Source of the DNA: Norana najaformis
Taxonomy: Eukaryota > Annelida > Clitellata > Crassiclitellata > Hormogastridae
Assembly (NCBI GenBank): GCA_964023275.1
Contig: OZ029929.1
Location: 2,262,501-2,326,500, forward strand
Length of the DNA stretch: 64,000 nt
Direction of reading: 5' to 3'
The position numbers were made by a program, and so were the translations under genes. Positions 40,962 through 49,605 of the stretch are shown here, in pieces. Every line of letters starts with the position of its first letter. Positions within the stretch are counted from its first letter, which is position 1. The notes below the pieces were generated by a model, which saw nothing but the letters and a program-made list of their open reading frames with translations, was not told the origin of the DNA and did not search any database.

Positions 40962-41914
40962 AACATTATACTATTATGTTAAAAAGCATGTCGTTTCTAA
41001 AAATTTCCGATCCCGTAAAAAGAGACTTTATCGTCGACGAGTTTCTTAAAACGAAGAAAAGGATACAACGAGACTTTTTATCAGAAAAATTAGGCGATAT
41101 AAGCCTACAGCGAGATTTAACGAAGTTGTACAAACCGATCGTCGACTCGCAATCGACAATTTCGAAAGAACAAAAAGCTTTGTTAACGGATATAAAAGAA
41201 AGCGCTTTATCGACAACCGACGCGTTAAAAGCGCTTCCGGCATCTATTTCATCATTAAAAGCCATACAATTTCCGCAACACCCTTCCATAGAGGCGTATA
41301 CAGACCCTGTTGAGGATATCAGAACCTTAGAACTAGGAGATATGGCGACTAAATACCTACTAGAATACGCGTCGAATAAAAAGGTTGCGGACACGACGTT
41401 TGGAATAAAATCTAAAGACGGTCAATTCTATATAGGTGACAGTGTGATCACGATACAAGGAGATGATGTAACGGTTGGAGATAAGACGTACGTCGGAACT
41501 CCAGGACTTTGGGCATTATTGACGATGGCTAAACCGAATAAAACGATACTCAGGAATAGCGATTTGGAAACATATGCCGAGATTCTGTATGAAACGAATG
41601 CCATAAGTCTCCCAAGCAATCCAAAAAAACCTAAATCGTCTGGAGGCGAAAAATATAACGAAATTATAAAGCCGATATGGGATGCGAGGAAAGGTAAGTC
41701 TTCTTCAACTATGGGAAAAGGAGTGGAGATGCATCATGTAATTACCATTCCAGAAAATCCTAACGATTTGGTGGAAGATCTAGTATTACGAATGAACAGC
41801 TTCAAAGCGGGTAACACGGGTGTAAGAAACGAGATCGTAGCGATATGTGACGCGTTATTGAGACGAGGAGCGATCGATAAAGAACGATATAAAAAACTAA
41901 TGTTACAAATATAA
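40955..41914 (+). CDS. DUF8207-like Polinton protein (308-319 aa)
   Basis: Frequently found in invertebrate Polintons, function unknown. The likely start is ATG 40988 ('MSFLKISDPVKRDFIVDEFL', 308 aa) rather than 40955. The first ~100 residues are helical and basic. The conserved core is 'GTPGLWALLTMAKPNK', followed by 'SDLETYAEILYETNA' and 'GGEKYNEIIKPIWDARKGK', the pattern I associate with DUF8207. A final segment carries 'GVEMHHVITIPENPNDLVED'. Translationally coupled to its neighbours: 4-7 nt overlap upstream and 1 nt spacing downstream. Confidence 0.7.
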   Translation: MLKHYTIMLKSMSFLKISDPVKRDFIVDEFLKTKKRIQRDFLSEKLGDISLQRDLTKLYKPIVDSQSTISKEQKALLTDIKESALSTTDALKALPASISSLKAIQFPQHPSIEAYTDPVEDIRTLELGDMATKYLLEYASNKKVADTTFGIKSKDGQFYIGDSVITIQGDDVTVGDKTYVGTPGLWALLTMAKPNKTILRNSDLETYAEILYETNAISLPSNPKKPKSSGGEKYNEIIKPIWDARKGKSSSTMGKGVEMHHVITIPENPNDLVEDLVLRMNSFKAGNTGVRNEIVAICDALLRRGAIDKERYKKLMLQI

Positions 41915-41915
41915 A

Positions 41916-42386
41916 ATGCTCGTTATTACTAAACGAAGGTATAAGAAAGTACACGTTATCGGTGGAGCTGGGATACTCGATACGGTTTCGGGATTTGTTA
42001 AGAAACTATTAGCATCAACCACCGCTAGACAATTAGGTACAACGGCCCTAAGTGCTGGTAAAGATGTCGCGAAAGAGATTGGAAAAAAGGCTCCCGATGT
42101 AGGGAAGAATGTGGCTATCGATGCCGGGAAACGATTAGTGGATAAAGCGGTTGTTAAAATGTTATCGCCGAAAAATCAGGATGCTCTAACGAAATTGACC
42201 GAGTCGTCTCAACCTAATGTATTACTTACGCAAAAATCTATGGACCTTCTAGATAAGTTAATCAGCGAAGGAGAAACTAAAGCGAGTATGAATATAAATA
42301 AATTAATCGACGGCTCTGGAACCACCGCCGTTAAAATTCAAGATTTAGTACGCGCGATAAATGGAGCTGGAATGAAAGTCATTTAA
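41916..42386 (+). CDS. Small Polinton virion-type protein (156 aa)
   Basis: Begins 'MLVITKRRYKKVHVIGGAGI', a basic N-terminus leading to 'GGAGILDTVSGFVKKLLAS', a Gly-rich amphipathic helix region. A Lys/Ala-rich middle ('DVAKEIGKKAPDVGKNV') and a polar helical end follow. The 'basic stretch, GGAG, amphipathic helix' layout recalls adenovirus protein VI/X-like cement or core proteins proposed for Polintons. Homology is not demonstrable by eye. It lies directly before the major capsid gene, starts 2 nt after the preceding stop and has no TTTAAA box of its own, so it probably shares a transcript. Confidence 0.65.
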   Translation: MLVITKRRYKKVHVIGGAGILDTVSGFVKKLLASTTARQLGTTALSAGKDVAKEIGKKAPDVGKNVAIDAGKRLVDKAVVKMLSPKNQDALTKLTESSQPNVLLTQKSMDLLDKLISEGETKASMNINKLIDGSGTTAVKIQDLVRAINGAGMKVI

Positions 42387-42387
42387 A
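42382..42387 (+). promoter_or_regulatory. TTTAAA box before the major capsid gene
   Basis: TTTAAA, 24 nt before the ATG at 42412, with 'TTATTATAAAATG' at the start. Confidence 0.55.
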
Positions 42388-42411
42388 AAAATAATCCTCG
42401 TTTATTATAAA

Positions 42412-43713
42412 ATGCAGTCTGACATTTTAAGATTTACAGAAGAGCCATTGATAGATGAGGGTATCGAGCGTTATGAATTCTACGAGTACGAACCCGCCGC
42501 GAGAACGAATTATAACACGTCGGGCCAAATTCGTATAGACGTGATAACTCAAGATATATACGCTCATCCGTCAGAGTCTTATCTACTATTCGAAGGAAGA
42601 CTAACCAAAGCGGATGGAACCGCATACGCAAATGCCGATGTAGTGTCGCTGACGAATAACGGACTAATGCATCTTTTCAGCCAAATTTCGTATTCTTTAG
42701 CGAACCAAGATATTGAGACGATATACAGTCCAGGACAAGCCACCACGATGTTAGGTCTGTTGAGATATCCCGATGGTTTCGCAAAAGCCCAAGGTCTTAA
42801 TCAACTGTGGTATAAAGATTCTACGAGTACCGCGAATATGGATAATAATACTGGGTTCGCGGTTAGGCAGTCGTATCTTATCCAAAAACCAACCACAAAA
42901 GGTAAATTCAGTTTCGTCGTGCCGCTAAAACACATTTTTGGATTCTGCGACGATTACGATAAGGTAATCTACGGCGTGAAACATACTTTGACGCTAGTTC
43001 GTAAAGCCGACGACGACGCTATTTATAAAGCCGCTGCAGCTGCTGGGTTGAATGATCCTGGAAAAGTTACACTCGACAAAATTGTTTGGTTTATGCCGCA
43101 TGTGATCCCGGCGGATGTGGAAAGAATGCAATTGTATAAAACCATAGAATCTAAAGTCTCCGTACCCATCGCGTATCGTGCTCGTCAGTGCGATACTATA
43201 TCAGTCCCCCAAACGACTACGTTTAACTGGAGATTAGGCGTTAAAACCGCTACCGACAGACCTAGATATATAATAGTAGGTTTTCAGACGGCTCGTAGTG
43301 GTGAACAAAACGCCAATCCGTCGATATTCGACCATTGTAATCTTAAAAACGTGTACGCGATGGTGACTTCTGAAAGATATCCCGCCGTCGACTACGACCT
43401 TTCGTTTCCAGACCAAGTTTTCGGTCGTCTATATAGAGACGCGGCGACGTTTAACGAACAATTCTACGGTACGACCGAATTAATCGCGCAATGCAATATT
43501 ACACCGCAAGATTTTAAAGATTTATACCCGATAGTGGTGATCGATGTAAGTAAGCAAACCGAGAGGATAAAAGCATCGAGTGTAGATATCAGTATTAAAG
43601 CATTTTTCAACGCCGCTGTACCCGCTGATACGCAAGCATTTGCGGTCGTGATTTCGGATAGATTGATCAAACTCCAAAGCGATGGTGAGAAAATGTCTGT
43701 AATAACTCATTGA
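42412..43713 (+). CDS. Polinton major capsid protein, double jelly-roll (433 aa)
   Basis: Forms the capsid shell in the adenovirus/PRD1-like lineage. It opens with 'ERYEFYEYEPAARTNYNTSG' (about residues 19-38), followed by 'IRIDVITQDIYAHPSESYLL', the characteristic run-in of Polinton capsid proteins. Other landmarks are 'HLFSQISYSLANQDIETIYS', 'IFGFCDDYDKVIYGVKHTLTL', 'IVWFMPHVIPAD', 'YIIVGFQTARSGEQNANPSI' and 'NVYAMVTSERYPAVDYDLSF'. Length is in the usual range for the family. The reading frame is clean and no stop was found. It follows the small virion protein by 25 nt and is the strongest virion marker in the element. Confidence 0.93.
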   Translation: MQSDILRFTEEPLIDEGIERYEFYEYEPAARTNYNTSGQIRIDVITQDIYAHPSESYLLFEGRLTKADGTAYANADVVSLTNNGLMHLFSQISYSLANQDIETIYSPGQATTMLGLLRYPDGFAKAQGLNQLWYKDSTSTANMDNNTGFAVRQSYLIQKPTTKGKFSFVVPLKHIFGFCDDYDKVIYGVKHTLTLVRKADDDAIYKAAAAAGLNDPGKVTLDKIVWFMPHVIPADVERMQLYKTIESKVSVPIAYRARQCDTISVPQTTTFNWRLGVKTATDRPRYIIVGFQTARSGEQNANPSIFDHCNLKNVYAMVTSERYPAVDYDLSFPDQVFGRLYRDAATFNEQFYGTTELIAQCNITPQDFKDLYPIVVIDVSKQTERIKASSVDISIKAFFNAAVPADTQAFAVVISDRLIKLQSDGEKMSVITH

Positions 43714-43741
43714 GTCATCGGTTGTTGAAATAGAGTTCCAG

Positions 43742-43747
43742 TTTAAA
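43742..43747 (+). promoter_or_regulatory. TTTAAA box before the NUMOD-like gene
   Basis: TTTAAA, 28 nt before the ATG at 43776. Confidence 0.5.
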
Positions 43748-43775
43748 AAAAAATTTCATTATAATAAAAACAAGA

Positions 43776-44171
43776 ATGTATAGTCTATCCGGATTAGAAA
43801 AAATAATCAAAGAGCATAATATTAAAGGAACTTCTTTTATGAATAAGCCTCAAAAAGTCAAAGTTCTCATCGAGCGAGGAGTTTTACCCGAAGACTACGC
43901 GAATAAGCCGGTAAAAGTGAATGAAAATCCCGAGAAATATTTAAAACTTAAAAATATTCGTGTAAATCCTAGACGCGTAAGCGTGTACGACATCGAAACT
44001 AACGAAACGAAAACGTATAAATCGTTATACGCGTGTGCAAAGGCATACAACGTAAGCCCAAACGTATTTTTCCGTTACGATGGAAAAACGTGGCGAAAAC
44101 GATATAAAATAACAATCATAGATGGCCTGGTTATGAGTAAAGTGGAAGAAAAAGAAAAAGAGGCCGTGTAA
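43776..44171 (+). CDS. SAP-like plus NUMOD1-like small DNA-binding protein (131 aa)
   Basis: Residues 1-45 look like a small helical LEM/SAP-type motif ('GLEKIIKEHNIKGTSFM' ... 'VKVLIERGVL'). Residues about 68-112 match the NUMOD1 pattern of homing-endonuclease DNA-binding modules: 'RVSVYDIETNETKTYKSLYA', 'CAKAYNVSPNVFFRY', 'GKTWRKRYKI'. No nuclease domain is present, so it is probably a stand-alone DNA-binding protein. It is the last gene of the plus-strand block and ends 15 nt before a perfect hairpin. The role in the element is unknown. Confidence 0.65.
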   Translation: MYSLSGLEKIIKEHNIKGTSFMNKPQKVKVLIERGVLPEDYANKPVKVNENPEKYLKLKNIRVNPRRVSVYDIETNETKTYKSLYACAKAYNVSPNVFFRYDGKTWRKRYKITIIDGLVMSKVEEKEKEAV

Positions 44172-44185
44172 ATTGAGTTTTAATA

Positions 44186-44222
44186 GTTTCATTACCTCAC
44201 ACCTATGTATAGGTAATGAAAC
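44186..44222. terminator. Hairpin between convergent Polinton blocks (right pair)
   Basis: Perfect 12-bp stem GTTTCATTACCT / AGGTAATGAAAC with a 13-nt loop, in the 70-bp gap between the plus-strand stop (44171) and the minus-strand stop (44242). Confidence 0.65.
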
Positions 44223-44241
44223 GTTCCTTATAAATTTTAAA

Positions 44242-45267
44242 TTATTCGAGTGGTCGTAAATATGCGGCCGAAAAACTTCTACCTTCGATAGTTACATCGT
44301 TATTCGCAAACACGTATATTTCGAGGTAATCGGTACTAGTTAATCCAACTATAGTATTACCCATTGAATTATTATACGCTTTACCCGTACCCCCACCACC
44401 ACAGATCTGCGCGTAAGATTCCCCGTTTTTGTATAGATAAACGTTACCAAACTCATTATTAACTGATTGAAACTCTATATACGTTGAAACGGTATAGTAT
44501 CCAGCTTTACCCGGAGTGAAACGACTCAATTCTGTACTAAACCTTTCATCGGTGTCGAATGTTATTACTGAAAATGAAACTTTAGTGTAAACGAGGGAAG
44601 ATACCTCCTGTACCCCTCGTACTCCATTATTGACGTTCGAAGCAGAAAACGCAGGACCTAAAACGACGGTATCTACGTATTTTTTGGTAGCCACATTACT
44701 ATCACTAGTAGGTTCGGGTAGGCCTGTAATACGAGCTCCATACATGTAAATGTCTTTATACACGTTAATTCTCGAAGTATCTCGACCGGTTTTCACGATT
44801 TCGATAGCGACTCCATTATTTACTCGAACGCGGACCCCAATAGTAGTTTGTATCATTACGATATTTCTTTCATCTTTAGGTACACTACTATCATCACCGT
44901 AATAAATCTTATTTCCAGTATTACCGAGATGTAGAATAAAACGTTGTCCTTCTCGAATGTTGATGCAGCCGAGTCTCCTGGGTATAGACGGGTCATCCGA
45001 AGAAGAAAGCAAAAGATCTCCATTCATAGTATCACCGTTCCTCGAAAGTTTATTCGCGTCCACATAATTTTTAGTAGCAGCATCTTGTAGATCGATAGGG
45101 TCTGATACGTTAATCAACTTATGTGAATTCAAATCTAAATTTCCGGTTGCGGTGTTCGTTCCATCCGTACGAAGGAAATTTTCGTTTATTTGAGAAAGAG
45201 TAACACCACCAGAAATTACTCTTTGCGAAACCCCTACATCGGTATGTCCAAATTTATCAACAGGCAT
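44242..45267 (-). CDS. Fiber-like protein with C1q/TNF-like C-terminus (341 aa)
   Basis: Candidate host-attachment protein. Two phage tail-fiber-type repeats are visible: 'GNLDLNSHKLINVSDPIDLQ' plus 'DAATKNYVD' (about residues 42-70), and 'GARITGLPEPTSDSNVATKK' plus 'YVD' (about 173-195). They sandwich a 'SRNGDTMNGDLLLSS' segment. The C-terminal ~135 residues (about 206-341) follow the C1q/TNF jelly-roll pattern: 'AFSASN', 'VSFSVITFDTDERFST', 'RFTPGKAGYYTVSTYIEF', 'VYLYKNGESYAQICGGGG', ending 'FSAAYLRPLE'. A trimeric shaft-plus-knob spike is inferred. It lies in the minus-strand block with the protease and polymerase, 22 bp from the protease. Confidence 0.75.
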   Translation of the reverse strand: MPVDKFGHTDVGVSQRVISGGVTLSQINENFLRTDGTNTATGNLDLNSHKLINVSDPIDLQDAATKNYVDANKLSRNGDTMNGDLLLSSSDDPSIPRRLGCINIREGQRFILHLGNTGNKIYYGDDSSVPKDERNIVMIQTTIGVRVRVNNGVAIEIVKTGRDTSRINVYKDIYMYGARITGLPEPTSDSNVATKKYVDTVVLGPAFSASNVNNGVRGVQEVSSLVYTKVSFSVITFDTDERFSTELSRFTPGKAGYYTVSTYIEFQSVNNEFGNVYLYKNGESYAQICGGGGTGKAYNNSMGNTIVGLTSTDYLEIYVFANNDVTIEGRSFSAAYLRPLE

Positions 45268-45289
45268 TTTATTTATTAATATGTTTTTT

Positions 45290-45724
45290 TTAATGTAAAT
45301 CGTTGATAACTTCTCGAAAATCTACACCATCGCCAACAATCTTCTTTAAAACGTACAAACATAAATGACCGCAAAACACTTCATTATTAGGTTGTATTCG
45401 CTCGCTGTTATAATACACCGGACTTCGTAAATATTCTAACAACTCGTTGGGCGGAGGGAGACCATAACTATCGAAATAATGCTTTTTCATACGATTCTTC
45501 GTCCAAACTACCCAATGCGTCCCCTCTCCGTTAGAATCGTCAAAGTTGAGAATACCGCACTCGTTCGTTCTCGGTCTTTTAGGTAATTGGTCTCGTAGGT
45601 ATATTCCTCTAAAATTAGGGATCTTAATCTTTTTTACCGCATCGAGAAGTTGTATATTCGATAAAGGAACGTTTGGCAACGCGACACCACAAACATTTAT
45701 TTCTTTTACGTGTTCAGAACTCAT
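45290..45724 (-). CDS. Adenain-like cysteine protease (144 aa)
   Basis: Capsid-maturation protease of the C5 family (adenovirus-type, Ulp1-related fold). The catalytic set is visible: His70 in 'GEGTHWVVW', Asp85 in 'HYFDSYGLPPP', Gln111 in 'RIQPNNEVFCGH', and Cys118 in 'FCGHLCLYVL'. Spacing between His and Cys (48 residues) is shorter than in adenovirus but usual for Polintons. The protein lacks the longer C-terminal part of adenain. Start 45724 is 14 nt after the polymerase stop. 'AATTAAACTAACATAAAATA' precedes the ATG instead of a perfect TTTAAA. Confidence 0.92.
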   Translation of the reverse strand: MSSEHVKEINVCGVALPNVPLSNIQLLDAVKKIKIPNFRGIYLRDQLPKRPRTNECGILNFDDSNGEGTHWVVWTKNRMKKHYFDSYGLPPPNELLEYLRSPVYYNSERIQPNNEVFCGHLCLYVLKKIVGDGVDFREVINDLH

Positions 45725-45738
45725 TATTTTATGTTAGT

Positions 45739-48700
45739 TTAATTATATTTACTATTTACCGAATAATGGCCATAAGCTAATGTGTGAATTCCATCTCTCG
45801 TCATTACTCGTTTATCATCGTCCGCGGATAATGCGATTTTATTTACCTCTTCGGTAAACATATCGTGTTTATGCGATCTGATAACGTTCATTTTTCGTAA
45901 TTGTTCTCTTTTAGTAAACAAGCAGTCTTTGTAGTCGTCGTGGGTAATCTGTTTCTTAACGACGCACTTCTTTACACCTTTACACTTTTTATAATCCTCG
46001 CCATCCATTCTATACGAGTATAATTTAGCTCTCAGTCCTACGAACTCTTCGATCTGTTTTCCACCAGCTTCGTCTTTGAACATGCCGATAACTTTCTTGT
46101 TAATTCCAGCTTCGATACCAGATGGATGATCTTTCGGGTAGTCACTCGTGTCGAATCTACTCCGTATATCTGGAGCGATATCGGAGTAAAAATCTTCCGT
46201 TTTTATTTCATACGCTAACGAATCGGTATCGGTAAATAATAATTTAACCCTATCTCCGTATTTTGCCTTTACGTAATTATAATGAAAGTCGTACATTAAA
46301 CTTTTACTCAAGTCTAGTATACACATACCTAGATATACTGGTTTATTGTAATTTACCTCCGTTTTTCTCATGTGAATGGCGATTAAATTCTCATCAAAAA
46401 TAGTACAACTATCGTAATTGGGTTTCGCGGCTAACTTAATAGCTTGCTTCTCATCGCATACCAACCTTACATCGACTCTATTTTCTATGTTCTCCATCGT
46501 CTTCCCGAACACGCTGTTGTTCATCAGTTTGAAAAAGTCCTTCTCAAAATCGTTAGCAGCACTCGTTCGTAAACGCGTGTTCAAATCGATGTACTCTTTC
46601 AACCAAGTACTTTGCTTGAATAGTATACCTCTATGAATTTTCGCTACCTTCAACCCGAGACTTTCGTACAATTTTAAATTTTCGTAATGTAGTACATAAT
46701 TCTTTTTATCGTTTAAATTTGGAATTAGTTTTGTTACTACACTCGTGCCGGGTTTTACATTTTCTGGAGCCAAAGGATAATCGTTGTGAAGATCGTGTAA
46801 TTCGTTAGGATATTCCAAGTCTACTTCTAATATACATCCTAAGGATCCATCGTCTGTAAGACTTTTCCAATTATCCAACTCGTCTTTTTCCATCCATTCA
46901 AAACCATGAGTCGGTAGTAATTGACTCATAGCCCATCCATATAAATTATTAGCATCCAGATAAGCGATGAATTTAGACTCCTTCGAACTATCGAATGCTT
47001 GCATATATTTATTGTTCGCTCTCGCGTAACGATTCGAAATTGTACTGATTCCTCCTCTCGTGCCGTTCTTAATCATTAGAAGCATATCGTAATCGCTTAA
47101 CAATTCTAATTTTACTTCGGTTAACTTCAATGCTGCATCCCAAGCTAGACCAGGTGATGTGAAATACCAAGCAGGGTCTAGACCGTAGTTCTTCACGCAT
47201 ACGTCTCTAAAGTTTTCGAATACATCGGCTAGCAGTAAAACATCGGATTCGTTGTACAAGTCGTGATAATCTCTTAAGGTCTTACACGCAAACTCTTTCC
47301 ATACCGTTTGCGCGTGTTGGTATTGTTCTTCGCTAATATCAGAATCGTTTAGTTTCGAATAAAAAGCATCCTTCGGAGGTAATTTAGTCTCATTCAGTTT
47401 TTCAACGCAATCAACGTAATCGTATGGATAAACTCTTTTTCTTAGTAAAAGATCGAGCTGTACACCGGAATAATTCGCGTTAAGATTTTTACATTGGTCT
47501 TTACTTAGATTCTTCGATAACGCTTCGAGACTCGAAGCCATGAATTTAAAACTGTCGATAAAACGCAGTTCTCTTTTAACGAGTACTTTTTCCCCGTACT
47601 CGTTTACGAACTCGTCGACTACAACCTCTCTGCTAAAAGATATATACTTCTCCTCATTATTAGGGATACAATTGATTTTCTCACCGTTATCACCACGCAG
47701 TTTCTTTATAAATAGATGACAGTCGTATCCGGAAAGATTGTGAAACACTACCGGGAAAAACTTTGGCACTTGGTAATTCAGATTACACTCGTTATGAGCT
47801 GCACCTCTGAATTTACCGTTTAAATGGCAATGATCTCTAACTCGATCTTCACCCAACTCTCCTCCGCAGATATGGCAGTTAGTTGCCTCATCAAAACATT
47901 TCTTCTCAGTTTTGCCGAATATCATCCGTTTCTTAAATTTAAACCTCTGGTATATGTTTTTTATATTCTCTTCAAGCGTATCTACAAATATTTGAGCAAC
48001 GTCGTCTTCGTCGGTTTTTGCCGTAAACTTTACCAGGTCTTGTGAATAAAGTTTATCATCGAAACATTTGATGTGATAGCAAAACGAGCTAGGCGTATGC
48101 TTTTGGTATTGGTTGGTGTAAGACACACTAGGATCGGGTTGACATGTATCGATTGGTTTTACGAAAGATTCGAAATCCGCATACACGATGAATGGGACTC
48201 TCATCGACCTTTTGTAGTTTACAAATTGTAACGTGGTATTGCGCGCCGGCATCTTCACTCTCGCAACACCGTGATTGCTGCAGTGCTCCGTATGCTTAAC
48301 GAGAGCTTCTTCCCTTTCAAATCCATTAAGACAACGCCGACAATAATGCATGAAGGTTTTTGCTTTACTCGTTTGAGAAGATAATAATCTGCTAAGATTT
48401 TTGATCAAACAATAATGCCGCGTGTTATCGTTCGCAATCAGTAGTAAATCGATGGGGGTAATGTCAGTATCTCCATTTCGTTTAGATATTCTTAACGGAT
48501 ATACAAATCTTTCATAGCCGAAAACATTAACGCTTAGATTATTATTTTTCTCGAATATATCGATGTCTTTCAACGAAACGGGGAAATTAATTTCATTCCA
48601 ATTAAAATTTTCAGATTGTGTTCGTAGTAATTCGGTTATTCGTTTAGGGTTTTTATCAACAGGATTTACGGCTCTAGTAATACACCATTTAAAACATTCG

Positions 48701-49527
48701 TCGTCTTCGTTCTCCATATTGATAATAGCCTTTTTACTAGCTAGTTCTTTCGGTAATGGAATGTATGAATTACCTTTCAGTGGTTTATAAACAGCCGTAT
48801 TAATATCTAGCTTTACCACAGTCTTAAATCTCCAATTACTTCCTCGCATCTGGAAAGCAGCCATAGACTCCAACATCTTATCTTTCATATTACTATACAC
48901 CTCACTCACATCGGTAGTATCTAAATTCACTTCAGTTTTCGTCACGAATGGAATGTCATTACAGGTCACCTCACCAGATTTCATATCTACGCGCTCCATA
49001 GTGCAAGTAAGAACCAAATTAATCTTTGTCTGGCGATTACTCGTAAACAGATTAATTACCTGTGGTTCAACTTTACTAAGAAAAGACACGGCATCTATTC
49101 CATCAACCCCATTGATTGTGTATTGTTTAGCAAATCCTTTTATAGCGGTAGCTGTCTCTCGAATTTCAAACTCGTTCTTTTTTTTATAAAGTTTGTTGAA
49201 AATAGAATTTACTTTTGTTTTCAAAGCTTCTAACTTTTCACACACAATTCTTTTTGGTTTCTCTGGTATATAACTTTCAATCCAATCAACAATATCTTTA
49301 GCGGAAGTATTAATCGTTGATTTAATCTTGTTAAAAACTTTCTTAACATACGAAACTGGTAAAGGCGCAAGTGTTGGTACACCTATTTCAGGGATTGGGT
49401 CATCGAGCAAACTACTCGTTCTAATAGTTTCAATCAACTCCGCTCTTCGCAACTTATAATAGCCTTTCAGTCCGCGCTGTTTCGCTATATCTCGTAATTG
49501 TCGTATCGTTTGAATATTGTATTCCAT
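45739..49527 (-). CDS. Protein-primed family B DNA polymerase (1,262 aa)
   Basis: Replicates the element. Residues 1-35 look like a SAP/HeH-type DNA-binding motif ('IRQLRDIAKQRGLKGYYKLR'). A CxxC...HxxxxC zinc motif ('CRRCLNGFEREEALVKHTEHC') lies near 395-415. Exo I 'VYADFESF' is near 450. An embedded endonuclease-VII/HNH-like zinc motif ('CHICGGELGEDRVRDHCHLN', then RG..H..CN) is near 552-585. Exo II 'FHNLSGYDCHLF' is near 600. Polymerase motif A 'YLDANNLYGWAMSQLLP' is near 853, motif B 'NSVFGKTMEN' near 1003, and motif C 'FTDTDSLAYEI' near 1098. 'GLRAKLYSYRM' is near 1167. It has the full length expected for Polinton PolB, with no stop. It starts at 49527, 20 nt from a TTTAAA box. Confidence 0.95.
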   Translation of the reverse strand: MEYNIQTIRQLRDIAKQRGLKGYYKLRRAELIETIRTSSLLDDPIPEIGVPTLAPLPVSYVKKVFNKIKSTINTSAKDIVDWIESYIPEKPKRIVCEKLEALKTKVNSIFNKLYKKKNEFEIRETATAIKGFAKQYTINGVDGIDAVSFLSKVEPQVINLFTSNRQTKINLVLTCTMERVDMKSGEVTCNDIPFVTKTEVNLDTTDVSEVYSNMKDKMLESMAAFQMRGSNWRFKTVVKLDINTAVYKPLKGNSYIPLPKELASKKAIINMENEDDECFKWCITRAVNPVDKNPKRITELLRTQSENFNWNEINFPVSLKDIDIFEKNNNLSVNVFGYERFVYPLRISKRNGDTDITPIDLLLIANDNTRHYCLIKNLSRLLSSQTSKAKTFMHYCRRCLNGFEREEALVKHTEHCSNHGVARVKMPARNTTLQFVNYKRSMRVPFIVYADFESFVKPIDTCQPDPSVSYTNQYQKHTPSSFCYHIKCFDDKLYSQDLVKFTAKTDEDDVAQIFVDTLEENIKNIYQRFKFKKRMIFGKTEKKCFDEATNCHICGGELGEDRVRDHCHLNGKFRGAAHNECNLNYQVPKFFPVVFHNLSGYDCHLFIKKLRGDNGEKINCIPNNEEKYISFSREVVVDEFVNEYGEKVLVKRELRFIDSFKFMASSLEALSKNLSKDQCKNLNANYSGVQLDLLLRKRVYPYDYVDCVEKLNETKLPPKDAFYSKLNDSDISEEQYQHAQTVWKEFACKTLRDYHDLYNESDVLLLADVFENFRDVCVKNYGLDPAWYFTSPGLAWDAALKLTEVKLELLSDYDMLLMIKNGTRGGISTISNRYARANNKYMQAFDSSKESKFIAYLDANNLYGWAMSQLLPTHGFEWMEKDELDNWKSLTDDGSLGCILEVDLEYPNELHDLHNDYPLAPENVKPGTSVVTKLIPNLNDKKNYVLHYENLKLYESLGLKVAKIHRGILFKQSTWLKEYIDLNTRLRTSAANDFEKDFFKLMNNSVFGKTMENIENRVDVRLVCDEKQAIKLAAKPNYDSCTIFDENLIAIHMRKTEVNYNKPVYLGMCILDLSKSLMYDFHYNYVKAKYGDRVKLLFTDTDSLAYEIKTEDFYSDIAPDIRSRFDTSDYPKDHPSGIEAGINKKVIGMFKDEAGGKQIEEFVGLRAKLYSYRMDGEDYKKCKGVKKCVVKKQITHDDYKDCLFTKREQLRKMNVIRSHKHDMFTEEVNKIALSADDDKRVMTRDGIHTLAYGHYSVNSKYN

Positions 49528-49547
49528 TTTATTATGTATGGTCGTCC

Positions 49548-49553
49548 TTTAAA
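49548..49553 (-). promoter_or_regulatory. TTTAAA box before the DNA polymerase gene
   Basis: TTTAAA, 20 nt upstream of the minus-strand ATG (49527), in the 78-bp space before the right inverted repeat. Confidence 0.5.
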
Positions 49554-49605
49554 TAGAGTTAGGAAAATATTTTTTAGATTTTATGGATTTCTAATAGGTT
49601 TCGAT

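Noticed and set aside
36061..44171. Numerous 60-140 codon frames antisense to Polinton genes
   Set aside because: Shadows of genes identified by domain motifs on the other strand; none has a promoter box or recognisable domain.
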